This document shows positions 54,105 to 62,871 of a stretch of DNA of 64,000 nucleotides, piece after piece. The translations under genes were made by a program, and so were the position numbers. The notes beneath the pieces were generated by a model, which ran no database searches, was not told the DNA's origin, and saw only the letters and a list, made by a program, of their open reading frames with translations. Positions within the stretch are counted from its first letter, which is position 1, and every line of letters begins with the position of its first letter. Source of the stretch: Empedobacter brevis NBRC 14943 = ATCC 43319 (lineage in GTDB: Bacteria > Bacteroidota > Bacteroidia > Flavobacteriales > Weeksellaceae). The DNA is taken from the NCBI RefSeq assembly GCF_000382425.1, contig NZ_KB908295.1, forward strand, positions 62,001 through 126,000. Reading direction: 5' to 3'.

Positions 54105-55523
54105 TTAAATTCGTTCTAAAAGTACAATATTTTCTACATGATGTGTTTGCGGAAACATATCAACCGGTTGAACTTTAACAATTTTATAGTGTTCTTTCAT
54201 CAGTTCTAAATCGCGCGCTTGTGTTGCAGAATTACAAGACACATAAACGATACGTTTTGGATTCATGAATAAAATATTTTCAACTACTTTTTTATGCATT
54301 CCATCACGAGGAGGATCTGTGATGATGACATCTGGAATTCCATGTTGGTTGATAAAGTCTTGGTTTAAAACATCTTTCATATCACCACAATAGAAATCGC
54401 AATTATCAATTCCATTGAATTTTGCGGCTGCTTTTGCCGCATCAATTGCTTCTTGAACAGATTCTACTCCAACTACTTTTTTTGCTTTTTTCGAAACGAA
54501 TTGCGCAATAGTTCCGGTTCCTGTATACAAATCATATACTAACTCGTTTCCGGTTAAACCTGCAAAATCACGTGTTAATTTATATAATTCATACGCCTGT
54601 TCCGGATTGGTTTGATAAAAAGATTTTGGTCCGATTTTAAAGTTCAAATCTTCCATCTTTTCCATAATATGATCTTCTCCGGCAAAAACCTGAATGTCTA
54701 AATCATAAACGGAATCATTTTGTTTCGGATTGATGGCATATAATAATGACGTGATTTCTGGAAATTTATTCTTTAAGTTTTGTAAGAATCCTTCACGGTT
54801 TTCTGTCTCTTCTCTGTAAAATTGTACCAAAACCATTACTTGCCCATTTTGAGAAGTTCTGATCATTAATGTTCTCAGTAATCCTTCTTGATTTTTTAAA
54901 TCGAAGAAATCAAGATTGTGTTCTAATGCATAACGTTTTGCTTCAACACGAATCGCATTTGAAGGGTCGCGCTGTAGGTGACATTTAGTAACATCCAAAA
55001 CTTTAGACCAAGCCCCGGGGATGTGGAATCCAACAACATCGCGGTCATCAAATTCTTTTCCGGATTGAATTTCTTCTAATGTTAACCAACGTGCATTAGA
55101 AAAAGTGAATTCTAATTTATTGCGGTAAAAATACTGCTCTTTCGAACCTAAAATAGGAATTATTTCTGCTGCTAAGTCTTTGAAGCCTCCAATTCGAACT
55201 AAATTATTAACCACTTCATCGTGCTTAAATTTTAGTTGTGCATCATAACTCATGTCTTGCCATTTACAACCACCACAAACTCCAAAATGTTCACATTCCG
55301 GTTGAACACGGTAAGGAGATTTCGTATGAATTTCAATTGCCTGCCCTTCTAAATAACTGCTTTTCTTTTTCAAAACATGTACATCTACCACGTCTCCTGG
55401 GATAGCACCTTTTATTAGAACTGTTTTACCTTCTTCTGTTTTACCTACCGATACACCTTTTGCACCAGCACGTAAAACTTCTATATTATTTAATATGATT
55501 TTTTGCTTTGCTTTTCTTGACAT
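54105..55523 (-). CDS. rlmD: 23S rRNA (uracil-C5)-methyltransferase, RlmD type
   Basis: A 472-residue SAM-dependent RNA methyltransferase predicted to make m5U at position 1939 of 23S rRNA. It has an N-terminal TRAM domain (about 10-65), iron-sulfur cysteines in CEHFGVCGGCKWQDM with the later CHLQRD, the FYQTNPEQAYELY segment, the SAM-binding VYDLYTGTGTIAQF, DPPRDGMHK and the catalytic Cys in VYVSCNSATQARDL. RlmD is chosen over RlmC/TrmA from length and TRAM domain. It heads a three-gene run with DUF6452 and DUF6048. Confidence 0.88.
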   Translation of the reverse strand: MSRKAKQKIILNNIEVLRAGAKGVSVGKTEEGKTVLIKGAIPGDVVDVHVLKKKSSYLEGQAIEIHTKSPYRVQPECEHFGVCGGCKWQDMSYDAQLKFKHDEVVNNLVRIGGFKDLAAEIIPILGSKEQYFYRNKLEFTFSNARWLTLEEIQSGKEFDDRDVVGFHIPGAWSKVLDVTKCHLQRDPSNAIRVEAKRYALEHNLDFFDLKNQEGLLRTLMIRTSQNGQVMVLVQFYREETENREGFLQNLKNKFPEITSLLYAINPKQNDSVYDLDIQVFAGEDHIMEKMEDLNFKIGPKSFYQTNPEQAYELYKLTRDFAGLTGNELVYDLYTGTGTIAQFVSKKAKKVVGVESVQEAIDAAKAAAKFNGIDNCDFYCGDMKDVLNQDFINQHGIPDVIITDPPRDGMHKKVVENILFMNPKRIVYVSCNSATQARDLELMKEHYKIVKVQPVDMFPQTHHVENIVLLERI

Positions 55524-55622
55524 TTTGCAAAGGTAAGGAAGTCGCCGAAATATTCAATTTTTTATATTTCATGTAGTCAAAAACTTTGTTTCTTCATTTT
55601 TATTTTTACTTTTACAGAATAA

Positions 55623-55643
55623 AATCTATCGGATTTATAGATT
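55623..55643. promoter_or_regulatory. Inverted repeat upstream of the cys leader
   Basis: AATCTAT and ATAGATT with a seven-base centre, about 60 bp before the leader ORF. A candidate operator for the cysD operon, or a stem in its leader. Confidence 0.35.
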
Positions 55644-55701
55644 ATTATAGTTAAGTCTGTCTAAATAGAATATTATTTTGAGACGCAGAAATAGAGTAAA
55701 A

Positions 55702-55773
55702 ATGAAAAAAATCGTATTTAATAGATCTATGTACTGTTCTTTGAAAGAAGGGGAATGTATCGTGGCATATTAA
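55702..55773 (+). CDS. Cys-containing leader peptide upstream of cysD
   Basis: A 23-codon ORF starting MKKIVFNRSMYCSLK and ending at TAA (55771-55773). Two TGT cysteine codons are at 55735-55737 and 55756-55758, a high density for so short a peptide. A strong terminator hairpin follows 17 bp later and lies before cysD. The order peptide, terminator, cysteine-biosynthesis operon is that of an attenuator (established for amino-acid operons in general; its use here is inference). Confidence 0.55.
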   Translation: MKKIVFNRSMYCSLKEGECIVAY

Positions 55774-55790
55774 AATAGGAATAATATATC

Positions 55791-55822
55791 AAAAGCTCCT
55801 CTCAGTAGTTGAGGAGTTTTTT
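55791..55822 (+). terminator. Terminator/attenuator hairpin before cysD
   Basis: An 11-bp stem, 55791-55801 with 55811-55821 (core GCTCCTC/GAGGAGT, one G-T pair), nine-base loop and six Ts, 26 bp before the cysD ATG. The left arm (TCCTCT, 55797-55802) can instead pair with AGGGGA (55749-55754) inside the leader ORF, giving a possible antiterminator. Confidence 0.7.
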
Positions 55823-55847
55823 ATTGTCAAAAACTAAGTTAGAAAGA

Positions 55848-56756
55848 ATGTCTAGTCAAGAAAAAAATTATTTAAATCAATTAGAAGATGAAGCAATCTA
55901 TATCTTGAGAGAAACAGCAGCTCAATTTGAACGGCCTGCATTGTTATTCTCCGGAGGAAAAGACTCGATTGTTTTAATTCACTTAGCTTTAAAAGCATTC
56001 CGTCCAGGAAAATTTCCTTTTCCCTTGGTGCATGTGGATACAGGGCACAATTTTCCGGAAGCTATCAAATTTAGAGATTATTTGGTAGATAAAATTGGTG
56101 AGAAATTGATTGTAGCTTCTGTAGAAGATGCAATTAAAAAATATAATCTGAAAGAAACTCCAGGTCGTTTTCCTTCTCGTAATGCATTACAAACATATGC
56201 TTTGCTAGATGTCATTGAAGAAAATGAGTTTGATGCATGTATAGGAGGTGCTCGTCGCGATGAGGAAAAGGCACGCGCAAAAGAACGTATTTTTTCTGTT
56301 CGTGATGATTTTGGCCAATGGGATCCGAAGCTTCAACGTCCTGAATTATGGAATATCTTAAACGGGAGAATTGAAAAAGGTCATAATGTACGTGTTTTCC
56401 CGATAAGCAATTGGACGGAATTGGATGTATGGAATTATATCAAACAAAATAATATCGAGTTACCTCATCTGTATTTTGCTCATGAACGTGAATGTATTGT
56501 CTACCATGATAAATTAATTGCAACTTCAGCTTTTATTCAGCCGAATGCGAATGATAAGGTTGTGGTAGAAAAAGTACGTTATAGAACAGTAGGCGATATG
56601 ACTTGTACAGCAGCGGTACCTTCAGATTCGTCAACAATTGATGATATCATCAAAGATATTATCAATACACGAATCAGTGAGAGAGGGCAAACTCGTTTGG
56701 ACGATCAATTGTCAGAATCGGCAATGGAAGACCGCAAGAAACAAGGATATTTTTAA
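55848..56756 (+). CDS. cysD: Sulfate adenylyltransferase subunit 2
   Basis: A 302-residue catalytic subunit of ATP sulfurylase, which makes adenosine 5'-phosphosulfate from sulfate and ATP. The ATG at 55848 (MSSQEKNYLNQLEDEA) is chosen because an earlier TTG would fall beside the terminator hairpin. The PP-loop is LLFSGGKDSIV (SGGKDS 35-40), followed by FPLVHVDTGHNFPE, GARRDEEKARAKER and the C-terminal GDMTCTAAVPSDS typical of CysD. cysN follows 58 bp later. Confidence 0.95.
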   Translation: MSSQEKNYLNQLEDEAIYILRETAAQFERPALLFSGGKDSIVLIHLALKAFRPGKFPFPLVHVDTGHNFPEAIKFRDYLVDKIGEKLIVASVEDAIKKYNLKETPGRFPSRNALQTYALLDVIEENEFDACIGGARRDEEKARAKERIFSVRDDFGQWDPKLQRPELWNILNGRIEKGHNVRVFPISNWTELDVWNYIKQNNIELPHLYFAHERECIVYHDKLIATSAFIQPNANDKVVVEKVRYRTVGDMTCTAAVPSDSSTIDDIIKDIINTRISERGQTRLDDQLSESAMEDRKKQGYF

Positions 56757-56814
56757 GATAAAAAATTTGAAATTAAATTCTATAAAATCTATAGATATTA
56801 AGTAAGTAATAAAA

Positions 56815-58047
56815 ATGAATACATTAAAATTTATAACCGCAGGTAATGTTGACGATGGGAAAAGTACACTAATCGGACGATTACTTTATGATTCGAATAG
56901 TATTCACACCGATCAATTAGGTGTATTGGAAAAACGAAAATCAAATAAGAATGAAGAAATTGATCTATCCTTAATCACGGATGGTTTACGTGCGGAACGC
57001 GAACAAGGAATCACGATAGATGTTGCGTATAAATATTTTTCGACAGCAAAACGCAAATTTATTATTGCTGATGCCCCCGGACATGAACAATATACAAGAA
57101 ACATGATTACCGGAGCATCAAATTCAGAATTGATTATTATTTTGGTTGATGCGCGTAAAGGAGTTACTTCTCAGACGAAACGTCATGCTAGCATAGGGTC
57201 ATTGATGGGAATTAAGAAAGCAATAATTGCAATCAATAAAATTGATTTGGTTGATTATTCTCAAGATGTTTTTGAAACGATAAAAAGTAGTTTTCAAGAT
57301 ATCCAAGATCAATTGAATTATGATGAAGTAACATTTATCCCAGTTTCGGCTTTGGTAGGCGATAACATTGTAGAGAAATCTAGTAAAATCCCTTGGTATA
57401 ATGGAGAAACGTTATTGTATCAATTAGAAAATATTTCAATCGAATCGGATAAAAAATTACCAGCTCGTTTTCAGGTTCAATGGGTCATTCGTCCAAAAGA
57501 TGAAGCACATCATGATTATAGAGGTTATGCAGGGCAAATTTTAAGCGGAACTTATCACGTTGGAGAGTCAGTTGTAGTTTATCCTGCGAATATAGAATCT
57601 AAAATCGTGAAAATTGAACGCCATTTAGAGGAAGTTCAACAAGCAGAAGCTGGTGAAAATGTAGTTGTGCATCTTGAGCATGATATTGATATAAGCCGAG
57701 GAGATACCATAGTAAAAATTTCTGAAGAACCTCAAAGATCTAACGAACTAAAAGCTTGGATTTGTTGGCTAGATAATAATGCTATCCAACAAGGAAAAAC
57801 ATACGTCTTGCAACATCGTTTTCATTCAGTTCGAGCAAAAATTAAAAGAATTGTACAACAATGGGATATTAATAATTTTGAATTTATTCCTTCAGATGAA
57901 ATCAAATTGAACGATATCGGACAGGTTGAGTTGAAAACCAATCAGCCTTTATTCTTCGATTCTTTCAAAGAGAATATCAAGACAGGAAATGCTATTTTAA
58001 TTGATGAAACTACAAAAAATACGGTAGCAGCCTTGATGTTTTATTGA
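56815..58047 (+). CDS. cysN: Sulfate adenylyltransferase subunit 1 (GTPase)
   Basis: A 410-residue EF-Tu-like GTPase that drives the CysD reaction. G motifs are TAGNVDDGKSTLIGRLLYD (G1), EREQGITIDVAY (G2), IADAPGHEQYTRNM (G3) and INKIDLVD (G4), then two beta-barrel domains to the end. It is shorter than the E. coli protein and carries no fused APS kinase (CysC) domain, as is common in Bacteroidota. It forms an operon with cysD and the permease gene. Confidence 0.94.
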   Translation: MNTLKFITAGNVDDGKSTLIGRLLYDSNSIHTDQLGVLEKRKSNKNEEIDLSLITDGLRAEREQGITIDVAYKYFSTAKRKFIIADAPGHEQYTRNMITGASNSELIIILVDARKGVTSQTKRHASIGSLMGIKKAIIAINKIDLVDYSQDVFETIKSSFQDIQDQLNYDEVTFIPVSALVGDNIVEKSSKIPWYNGETLLYQLENISIESDKKLPARFQVQWVIRPKDEAHHDYRGYAGQILSGTYHVGESVVVYPANIESKIVKIERHLEEVQQAEAGENVVVHLEHDIDISRGDTIVKISEEPQRSNELKAWICWLDNNAIQQGKTYVLQHRFHSVRAKIKRIVQQWDINNFEFIPSDEIKLNDIGQVELKTNQPLFFDSFKENIKTGNAILIDETTKNTVAALMFY

Positions 58048-58123
58048 TGGTTTTTAAAAATTATGTGTGCAAATCATGTAAGAATTTTCACTTTGTATGA
58101 CTGCTATTTTAGACTACTCATAA

Positions 58124-59071
58124 ATGAAAAATAATTATAAAGAGGGTTTTAACCGTAAATTAAATGACTCAAATCAATTTGCTCCATCAGTTGAAGGAAA
58201 AAAAACAACAAAAAAATATGGACGATTAGTAACTGAAATTACACTGATTTTCTTTGCTTTATTTGTTGGTTATGCTTTATCGTCAATTGTAAGTTTTTCC
58301 GATGCAAAATCTTTTGTAATGGATATTCCAACTGTTTTTTATATTATGTTAGCGGTTGGCTTCTTTGCTCAGCTGGTAGATGGGGCAGTAGGACTGGGGT
58401 ATGGAGTAACTTGTTCTACCAGTATGATGCTGTTTGGCGTTAATTTACCCTCTATCAGCGGAAGTATTCATACAGCAGAAATGTTTTCGAGTGGAATAAG
58501 TGGTTTTTCGCATTATAAATTCGGAAATGTAAATAAAAAGTTGTTGATTGCTCTATCTGTTCCCGGCGTAATTGGAGCTGTTTCAGGATCATTGTTATTG
58601 GTTTATTTAGGAAATAAATATGAAACAATTACGTATGGAATTTTGGCTTCCTATACTTTAATTATAGGGATTCGATTAATCATTTTAGCATTCAGAAAAA
58701 AGATAGAACGTAAAAAGGTAGAACGAGTTGGTTTTTTAGGATTTGCGGGTGGCTTTTTAGATGCCTTTGGAGGTGGAGGCTGGGGACCGGTTGTTACTTC
58801 GACATTATTGGCAAAAGGTAAAAAATCAAACTTAGTTGTAGGAACAGTTAGTTTAGCAGAGTTCTTTGTAACACTTTCAGCTTCTTTAACTTTTTTTGTA
58901 GCATTGGGTGTAAGCCATGGCTTTATTATTACAGGTTTGATAATTGGCGGAACAATTGCAGCTCCATTTGCAGCGAAATTGGCAGGGAAAATACCTCAGA
59001 AAGTAGCAGTTTTAGCTGTAGCATTTTTAGTAATCACCTTTAGTGTTCGTATTCTTTTTAAAATTTTCTAA
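58124..59071 (+). CDS. TauE/SafE-family membrane permease of the sulfate operon
   Basis: A 315-residue membrane protein with about eight helices and the TauE/SafE internal repeat: FFAQLVDGAVGLGYGVTCST in the first half and GFAGGFLDAFGGGGWGPVVTS in the second. A 35-residue charged N-terminal tail precedes helix 1. The family moves sulfite, sulfonates or other sulfur compounds. Being 76 bp after cysN, it is probably the sulfate importer or a sulfite exporter of this pathway; direction cannot be told. Confidence 0.85.
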   Translation: MKNNYKEGFNRKLNDSNQFAPSVEGKKTTKKYGRLVTEITLIFFALFVGYALSSIVSFSDAKSFVMDIPTVFYIMLAVGFFAQLVDGAVGLGYGVTCSTSMMLFGVNLPSISGSIHTAEMFSSGISGFSHYKFGNVNKKLLIALSVPGVIGAVSGSLLLVYLGNKYETITYGILASYTLIIGIRLIILAFRKKIERKKVERVGFLGFAGGFLDAFGGGGWGPVVTSTLLAKGKKSNLVVGTVSLAEFFVTLSASLTFFVALGVSHGFIITGLIIGGTIAAPFAAKLAGKIPQKVAVLAVAFLVITFSVRILFKIF

Positions 59072-59096
59072 ATTTCTATAGTAGCTTTACTAATCA

Positions 59097-59133
59097 AAGC
59101 ACTCTTCATTGTAGTATGTCGAGTGTTTTTTTA
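59097..59133 (+). terminator. Terminator of the cysDN-permease operon
   Basis: AAGCACTC pairs with GAGTGTTT (one G-T pair) across a 16-base loop, followed by Ts. Confidence 0.65.
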
Positions 59134-59919
59134 TTGTTCTTTTGTTAAGACATATTTATTCAAAATATATTTAGTAATAGGTTTTAAAGTTTTTCCACTT
59201 TCCGGATGCAAACCATAATTGGTGTAAAACTCTATTTCCCCATTATTCTTAATGTACCATACTTTATTAATTGCATTCTCAAAATTTAAAGTATCCACTT
59301 GTGTAATTTTTTTCAACTGAAAAATCGTTTCATTATAAGGAACAGCGTTCATTTGAGGAGAAGTATTATCGCAGTCAATTTCTTCATAATGATTTTCTTT
59401 CCAAACCATGCAAGAGGAGTTAAAGTCTATTGAATTGAAGAATAATCCACCGGCAATAAGGGTTGTTGCAATTCCACTGCCTGTTAAAATCTTATTGTTA
59501 GATAATTTTATTTTTTCACGAACAATGTTCTTTTGTGAAGAGTGTTCTATTTCTAAAAAATTTTCATTGAACTTTTTTTCAGGAGGATCATGGATTTCTA
59601 CTGACCTATTTTCAAATTCTTTGTTTTCTTTTTCTTTAATAATATGTTGTGTAAATTGAAGATTAAAAACGCCAAAATTTTCGTAACCAATATATTTTGC
59701 TAACCGGTTTAGCTTTTCTACAGAGATATTCTTTTTTTCGATTTCATCTTTCAGAAAATAGTCATAATACCTCGAGAATGTTTTACTTGTAATGCGGTAT
59801 CCATAATCTTCAGAAAAGATATCCTCCAGGCATTTTGAAATAGCATTTTTAGAACAATTTCCACAATCAGCTTTTGCTTTCTCAAAGACTTTTTCGAATA
59901 GATGTTTTTTTGCAGACAT
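59131..59919 (-). CDS. Membrane protein with a putative N-terminal DNA-binding domain
   Basis: A 262-residue protein. The N-terminal 90 residues (KKHLFEKVFEKAKADCGNCSK, DIFSEDYGYRITSKTFSRYY, SVEKLNRLAKYIGYENFGVF) form a helical, Cys-containing domain that looks like a helix-turn-helix; the segment recurs in Flavobacteriia proteins to my memory. A charged linker follows, then one membrane helix (GSGIATTLIAGGLFFNSI, about 147-165) and a roughly 95-residue extracytoplasmic domain with two Cys (SSCMVW, EEIDCDN). This layout suggests a membrane-bound one-component regulator. It is not a family I can name. Confidence 0.6.
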   Translation of the reverse strand: MSAKKHLFEKVFEKAKADCGNCSKNAISKCLEDIFSEDYGYRITSKTFSRYYDYFLKDEIEKKNISVEKLNRLAKYIGYENFGVFNLQFTQHIIKEKENKEFENRSVEIHDPPEKKFNENFLEIEHSSQKNIVREKIKLSNNKILTGSGIATTLIAGGLFFNSIDFNSSCMVWKENHYEEIDCDNTSPQMNAVPYNETIFQLKKITQVDTLNFENAINKVWYIKNNGEIEFYTNYGLHPESGKTLKPITKYILNKYVLTKEQ

Positions 59920-59944
59920 TTCCTTACCAAATTCTTTTACAAAG

Positions 59945-60030
59945 TAGACAAATTTTGGACAAAATAAATTACGGTTTCCCGTAAAACAGGGTAGCTGAAA
60001 ATTGTCTAAAACTTGTCTATTGTTTGTCTA
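59945..60030. promoter_or_regulatory. Phased TTGTCTA repeats: operator-like site
   Basis: TTGTCTA occurs at 60002, 60013 and 60024, exactly 11 bp apart, so on the same helical face. An inverted copy TAGACAA lies at 59945, and a related GGACAAA at 59958. They sit 26-111 bp upstream of the start of the membrane protein gene 59131-59919. Confidence 0.55.
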
Positions 60031-60273
60031 ACACGCTATTGAGGTTTCACATTTACTTTGCGATAGAAATCAATACAAAAACAAAACAATCTGATTTCTA
60101 AAACCGTAATGTTGAAAATAGTTGAGGTTAACTGAAGGGAAGCATTTTTCCTTTAACTGTTTTCACTTTACAAAAACTTCCCACTAAAGAAGCGCTTCTT
60201 TTTTCTGTGTACACTGTTCGCAATCTGTTTTGCGAAGAAGAACACCTATGTCAAAAAGTAAAAAATTAAAACA
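60031..60273 (+). other. Structured 5' region of the 51-residue gene
   Basis: The gap 59920-60273 has no large gene. Besides the phased repeats it holds GGGAAG/CTTCCC (60137-60142 with 60177-60182), a perfect palindrome AAGAAGC/GCTTCTT (60187-60200) running into Ts, the inverted repeat TTCGCAA/TTGCGAA (60217-60236), and a 10-codon ORF (ATG 60248) whose stop overlaps the start of the 51-residue ORF. This looks like a regulated leader. Confidence 0.45.
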
Positions 60274-60429
60274 ATGTTAGAATTATTATTCGCTTTATTG
60301 GGATTCTTATTTCCAAATCAAAATGCAAACCCAATTACACAAAGTCAACATCAAATAGAACAAGTCGCAACTGATAATGTAGATGGCGACACAAATGGTG
60401 AAACAGGCCAGATACCTCCTAAAAAATAA
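60274..60429 (+). CDS. Small 51-residue protein with own terminator
   Basis: Begins MLELLFALLGFLFPNQNANP and ends GETGQIPPKK. The first 14 residues are hydrophobic (a short membrane or signal-like segment) and the rest is polar, rich in Gln, Asn, Thr, Asp and Gly. A perfect terminator follows 8 bp after the stop, so it is a separate transcription unit just before a TPR sensor kinase gene. It could be a small secreted or membrane peptide, perhaps a ligand of that kinase (speculative). Confidence 0.5.
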   Translation: MLELLFALLGFLFPNQNANPITQSQHQIEQVATDNVDGDTNGETGQIPPKK

Positions 60430-60437
60430 ACTTGAAG

Positions 60438-60463
60438 CGGATAGAGTAATCTATCCGTTTTTT
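60438..60463 (+). terminator. Terminator of the 51-residue gene
   Basis: An 8-bp perfect stem CGGATAGA/TCTATCCG with a GTAA loop and six Ts. Confidence 0.88.
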
Positions 60464-60474
60464 CTTTAGCTTTA

Positions 60475-62175
60475 TTGAGTAAATTCAATGATTTGAAAAA
60501 AGCTTTATTTTTTGGTTTAATTTTATTTGTTTTTTCGTGTCAATCGACTCAAGATAGAGGAACTGATCAGGATTTTCACTATGAAAATGAAGCCTATGAT
60601 ATTGCTTGGAAATTTTATGAAAAACAAGAATATGATAGTGCATATGTTTATTTTAATCAGGCAAAAGAGATTTTCTTAAAACAAATGAATAAATCTCAGG
60701 CAGCAAAATGCTTGATTAATATGGCATATATTGGTCATAATAAAGGAGATTGGTTTGGAAGCCAAGAACTAAATATAGAAGCGATAAAATTCTTAAATCC
60801 TAAATTAAAAAACGATAAAGAAATACTTTCCAGTGCATACAATAGTTTAGGACAAAGTACACACGAATTAGGAATTTATAGAGAAGCAATTTATTACTAC
60901 CAGAAATCCATTGATTTTTCTACTGATCAGAATACCATTATTATCAATCAAAATAACATTGCAAATACCTATCGTTACAATCATCAATTTGAAGAAGCCA
61001 TAAAAATCTATCAAAATTTATTGAATAATAAACAGGTGAGCGAAAACCCAAAAGAATATGCTCGCATTTTAGATAATTTAGCTTATACAAGTTGGTTGCA
61101 AAAGAAACAACGAATTGTTGAAGAAGATTTAAACAAGGCATTAAATATAAGATTAAAGGAAAATGATTTGTGGGGACAGAATGCTAGTTATGCACATTTG
61201 ACGGATTATTTTTCAGAAAAGGATAAAGTAAAAGCATTGAAATATGCTTACAAAAGAAAAGTGATTGCTTTTGAAAATAATAGTGCAAATGATCAATTGG
61301 AAGTTTATCAGCAATTAATCTTGTTGGAAAATCCAACAAATTCTAAAGAATATTTTAAAGCCTATCAGAAATTGAATGATAGCATTCAGCTTGAACGAAA
61401 TAAAGCCAAAAACCAGTTTGCCCTAGTTCGTTATGATTCCGAAAAAAATAAAGCTGATTTTTTGAAAGCAGAAGCAGAGAATGAAAAGAAAAAAAATGCA
61501 ATTTTAAAACTTTATATTTTTATTGGGTTATTGATTGTGTTGTTATGTTTTGCTTATTTCTTATTCAAGAAACGTAAACAAAAATTAGAACAAGAAAAAA
61601 TATTAGAAGTCAAAAAAACAGAACTGAAATATTCAAAAAAGGTACATGACAAAGTAGCAAATGGAATTTATCATGTGATGTCAGGTATTGAAAATAATTT
61701 GCACCTAAATAAAGAAGAGATATTAAACAAATTAGAACTTGTTTATGAGATTTCACGTGATATTTCTTACGACAAGATGGATGAAAATCAACATAACAAT
61801 TTTGCAGATAAACTATTTCAAATGTTAAGTTCTTATGATTCTGATGAAGTGAAAATATTTCTTATCGGAAATGAAAATGAGCTTTGGAAGAATGTTTCAG
61901 AAACTTCAAAAACAGAAGTTTTCTTAGTGATGCAAGAACTTCTGACCAATATGAAGAAACACAGTGAAGCTTCACGAGTCATCTTGAATTTTAAACAAGA
62001 GGATCAACAAATAAAAATCAACTATTCGGATAATGGAATCGGAATTTCGGAATTGAAACCAAAAAACGGATTGCAAAATACGGTTTCACGTATTTCTAAT
62101 TTGAATGGAGATGTTATTTTTGATATGGAAAATGTGAATGGATTAAAAATTACCATTACATTCCCAGTTCTATAA
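60475..62175 (+). CDS. TPR-domain lipoprotein sensor histidine kinase
   Basis: A 566-residue sensor kinase. The start is a TTG (60475, or 60493); no ATG fits. The lipobox FVFSC suggests a lipid anchor at the N-terminus. TPR repeats (about 35-310) lie outside the membrane; a helix at about 345-365 (LYIFIGLLIVLLCFAYFLF) crosses it. Inside are a HisKA_3-like dimer domain with the likely phospho-His in KKVHDKVANGIYHVMSGIE and an ATPase domain (EVFLVMQELLTNMKKHSEAS, INYSDNGIGISE, GLQNTVSRI). The response regulator follows 13 bp later. Confidence 0.85.
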   Translation: MSKFNDLKKALFFGLILFVFSCQSTQDRGTDQDFHYENEAYDIAWKFYEKQEYDSAYVYFNQAKEIFLKQMNKSQAAKCLINMAYIGHNKGDWFGSQELNIEAIKFLNPKLKNDKEILSSAYNSLGQSTHELGIYREAIYYYQKSIDFSTDQNTIIINQNNIANTYRYNHQFEEAIKIYQNLLNNKQVSENPKEYARILDNLAYTSWLQKKQRIVEEDLNKALNIRLKENDLWGQNASYAHLTDYFSEKDKVKALKYAYKRKVIAFENNSANDQLEVYQQLILLENPTNSKEYFKAYQKLNDSIQLERNKAKNQFALVRYDSEKNKADFLKAEAENEKKKNAILKLYIFIGLLIVLLCFAYFLFKKRKQKLEQEKILEVKKTELKYSKKVHDKVANGIYHVMSGIENNLHLNKEEILNKLELVYEISRDISYDKMDENQHNNFADKLFQMLSSYDSDEVKIFLIGNENELWKNVSETSKTEVFLVMQELLTNMKKHSEASRVILNFKQEDQQIKINYSDNGIGISELKPKNGLQNTVSRISNLNGDVIFDMENVNGLKITITFPVL

Positions 62176-62188
62176 CCAATATAAAAGT

Positions 62189-62854
62189 ATGTTTAAAAAA
62201 GTATTAATTGCAGAAGATTTTGAGAGTTTTAATGTTTCAGTTCAAAAAGTTTTAAAGGATTTGAATGTAGAAAATCCTGATTATGCTTTTTATTGTGATG
62301 ATGCTTTATTGAAAGTGAAAAAAGGATTATTAGATAACCAGCCTTATGATTTATTGATTTCTGATTTGTCATTTGAAGAAGATCATCGTGAACAAAAGAT
62401 AAAAGGGGGAAGAGAGCTGATTGAAGCTGTCAGATTAATTCAGCCGGAGTTGAAAGTAATCGTTTTTTCAGTTGAAAGAAAAGCAGATATGGTCGATAAT
62501 CTTTTCAAGAAATACGAAATCAATGGTTTTGTGGCCAAAGGAAGAGAAGATTCGAAAGAATTGAAAAAGGCGATACAAACAGTTTTTTCAGGAGGAACGC
62601 ATTTGGAATTGGATATGAAACGGACCATCAAGCATAAGAATACGTTTGAGTTTACTTCTTATGACGTCACATTGGTTTCTTTACTTTCTAATGGTATTTT
62701 ATTAAAAGATATCCCAATTCATTTAGTGAAGAAAGATATTAAACCGTCGAGTAAAAGTAGTGTAGAAAAAAGATTAAATACACTTAAAGAATCATTGCAA
62801 GTAACAAGCAATCATCAACTAGTTGCTTTTTTTAAGGATTTGGGAAGTATATAA
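62189..62854 (+). CDS. Response regulator partner of the TPR kinase
   Basis: A 221-residue regulator. The receiver domain (1-130) has the acidic pair in LIAEDFE, the phospho-acceptor Asp in LLISDLSFEEDH, and the Lys in GFVAKGRED. The C-terminal helical domain (about 150-221, YDVTLVSLLSNGILLKDIPIHL ... KSSVEKRLNTLKES) corresponds in place to a LuxR/NarL helix-turn-helix but its spelling is divergent, with the helix pair separated by a Lys-rich loop. Targets are unknown; the upstream 51-residue gene and the operon itself are candidates. Confidence 0.82.
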   Translation: MFKKVLIAEDFESFNVSVQKVLKDLNVENPDYAFYCDDALLKVKKGLLDNQPYDLLISDLSFEEDHREQKIKGGRELIEAVRLIQPELKVIVFSVERKADMVDNLFKKYEINGFVAKGREDSKELKKAIQTVFSGGTHLELDMKRTIKHKNTFEFTSYDVTLVSLLSNGILLKDIPIHLVKKDIKPSSKSSVEKRLNTLKESLQVTSNHQLVAFFKDLGSI

Positions 62855-62871
62855 AAAAATAAATATTTTAT

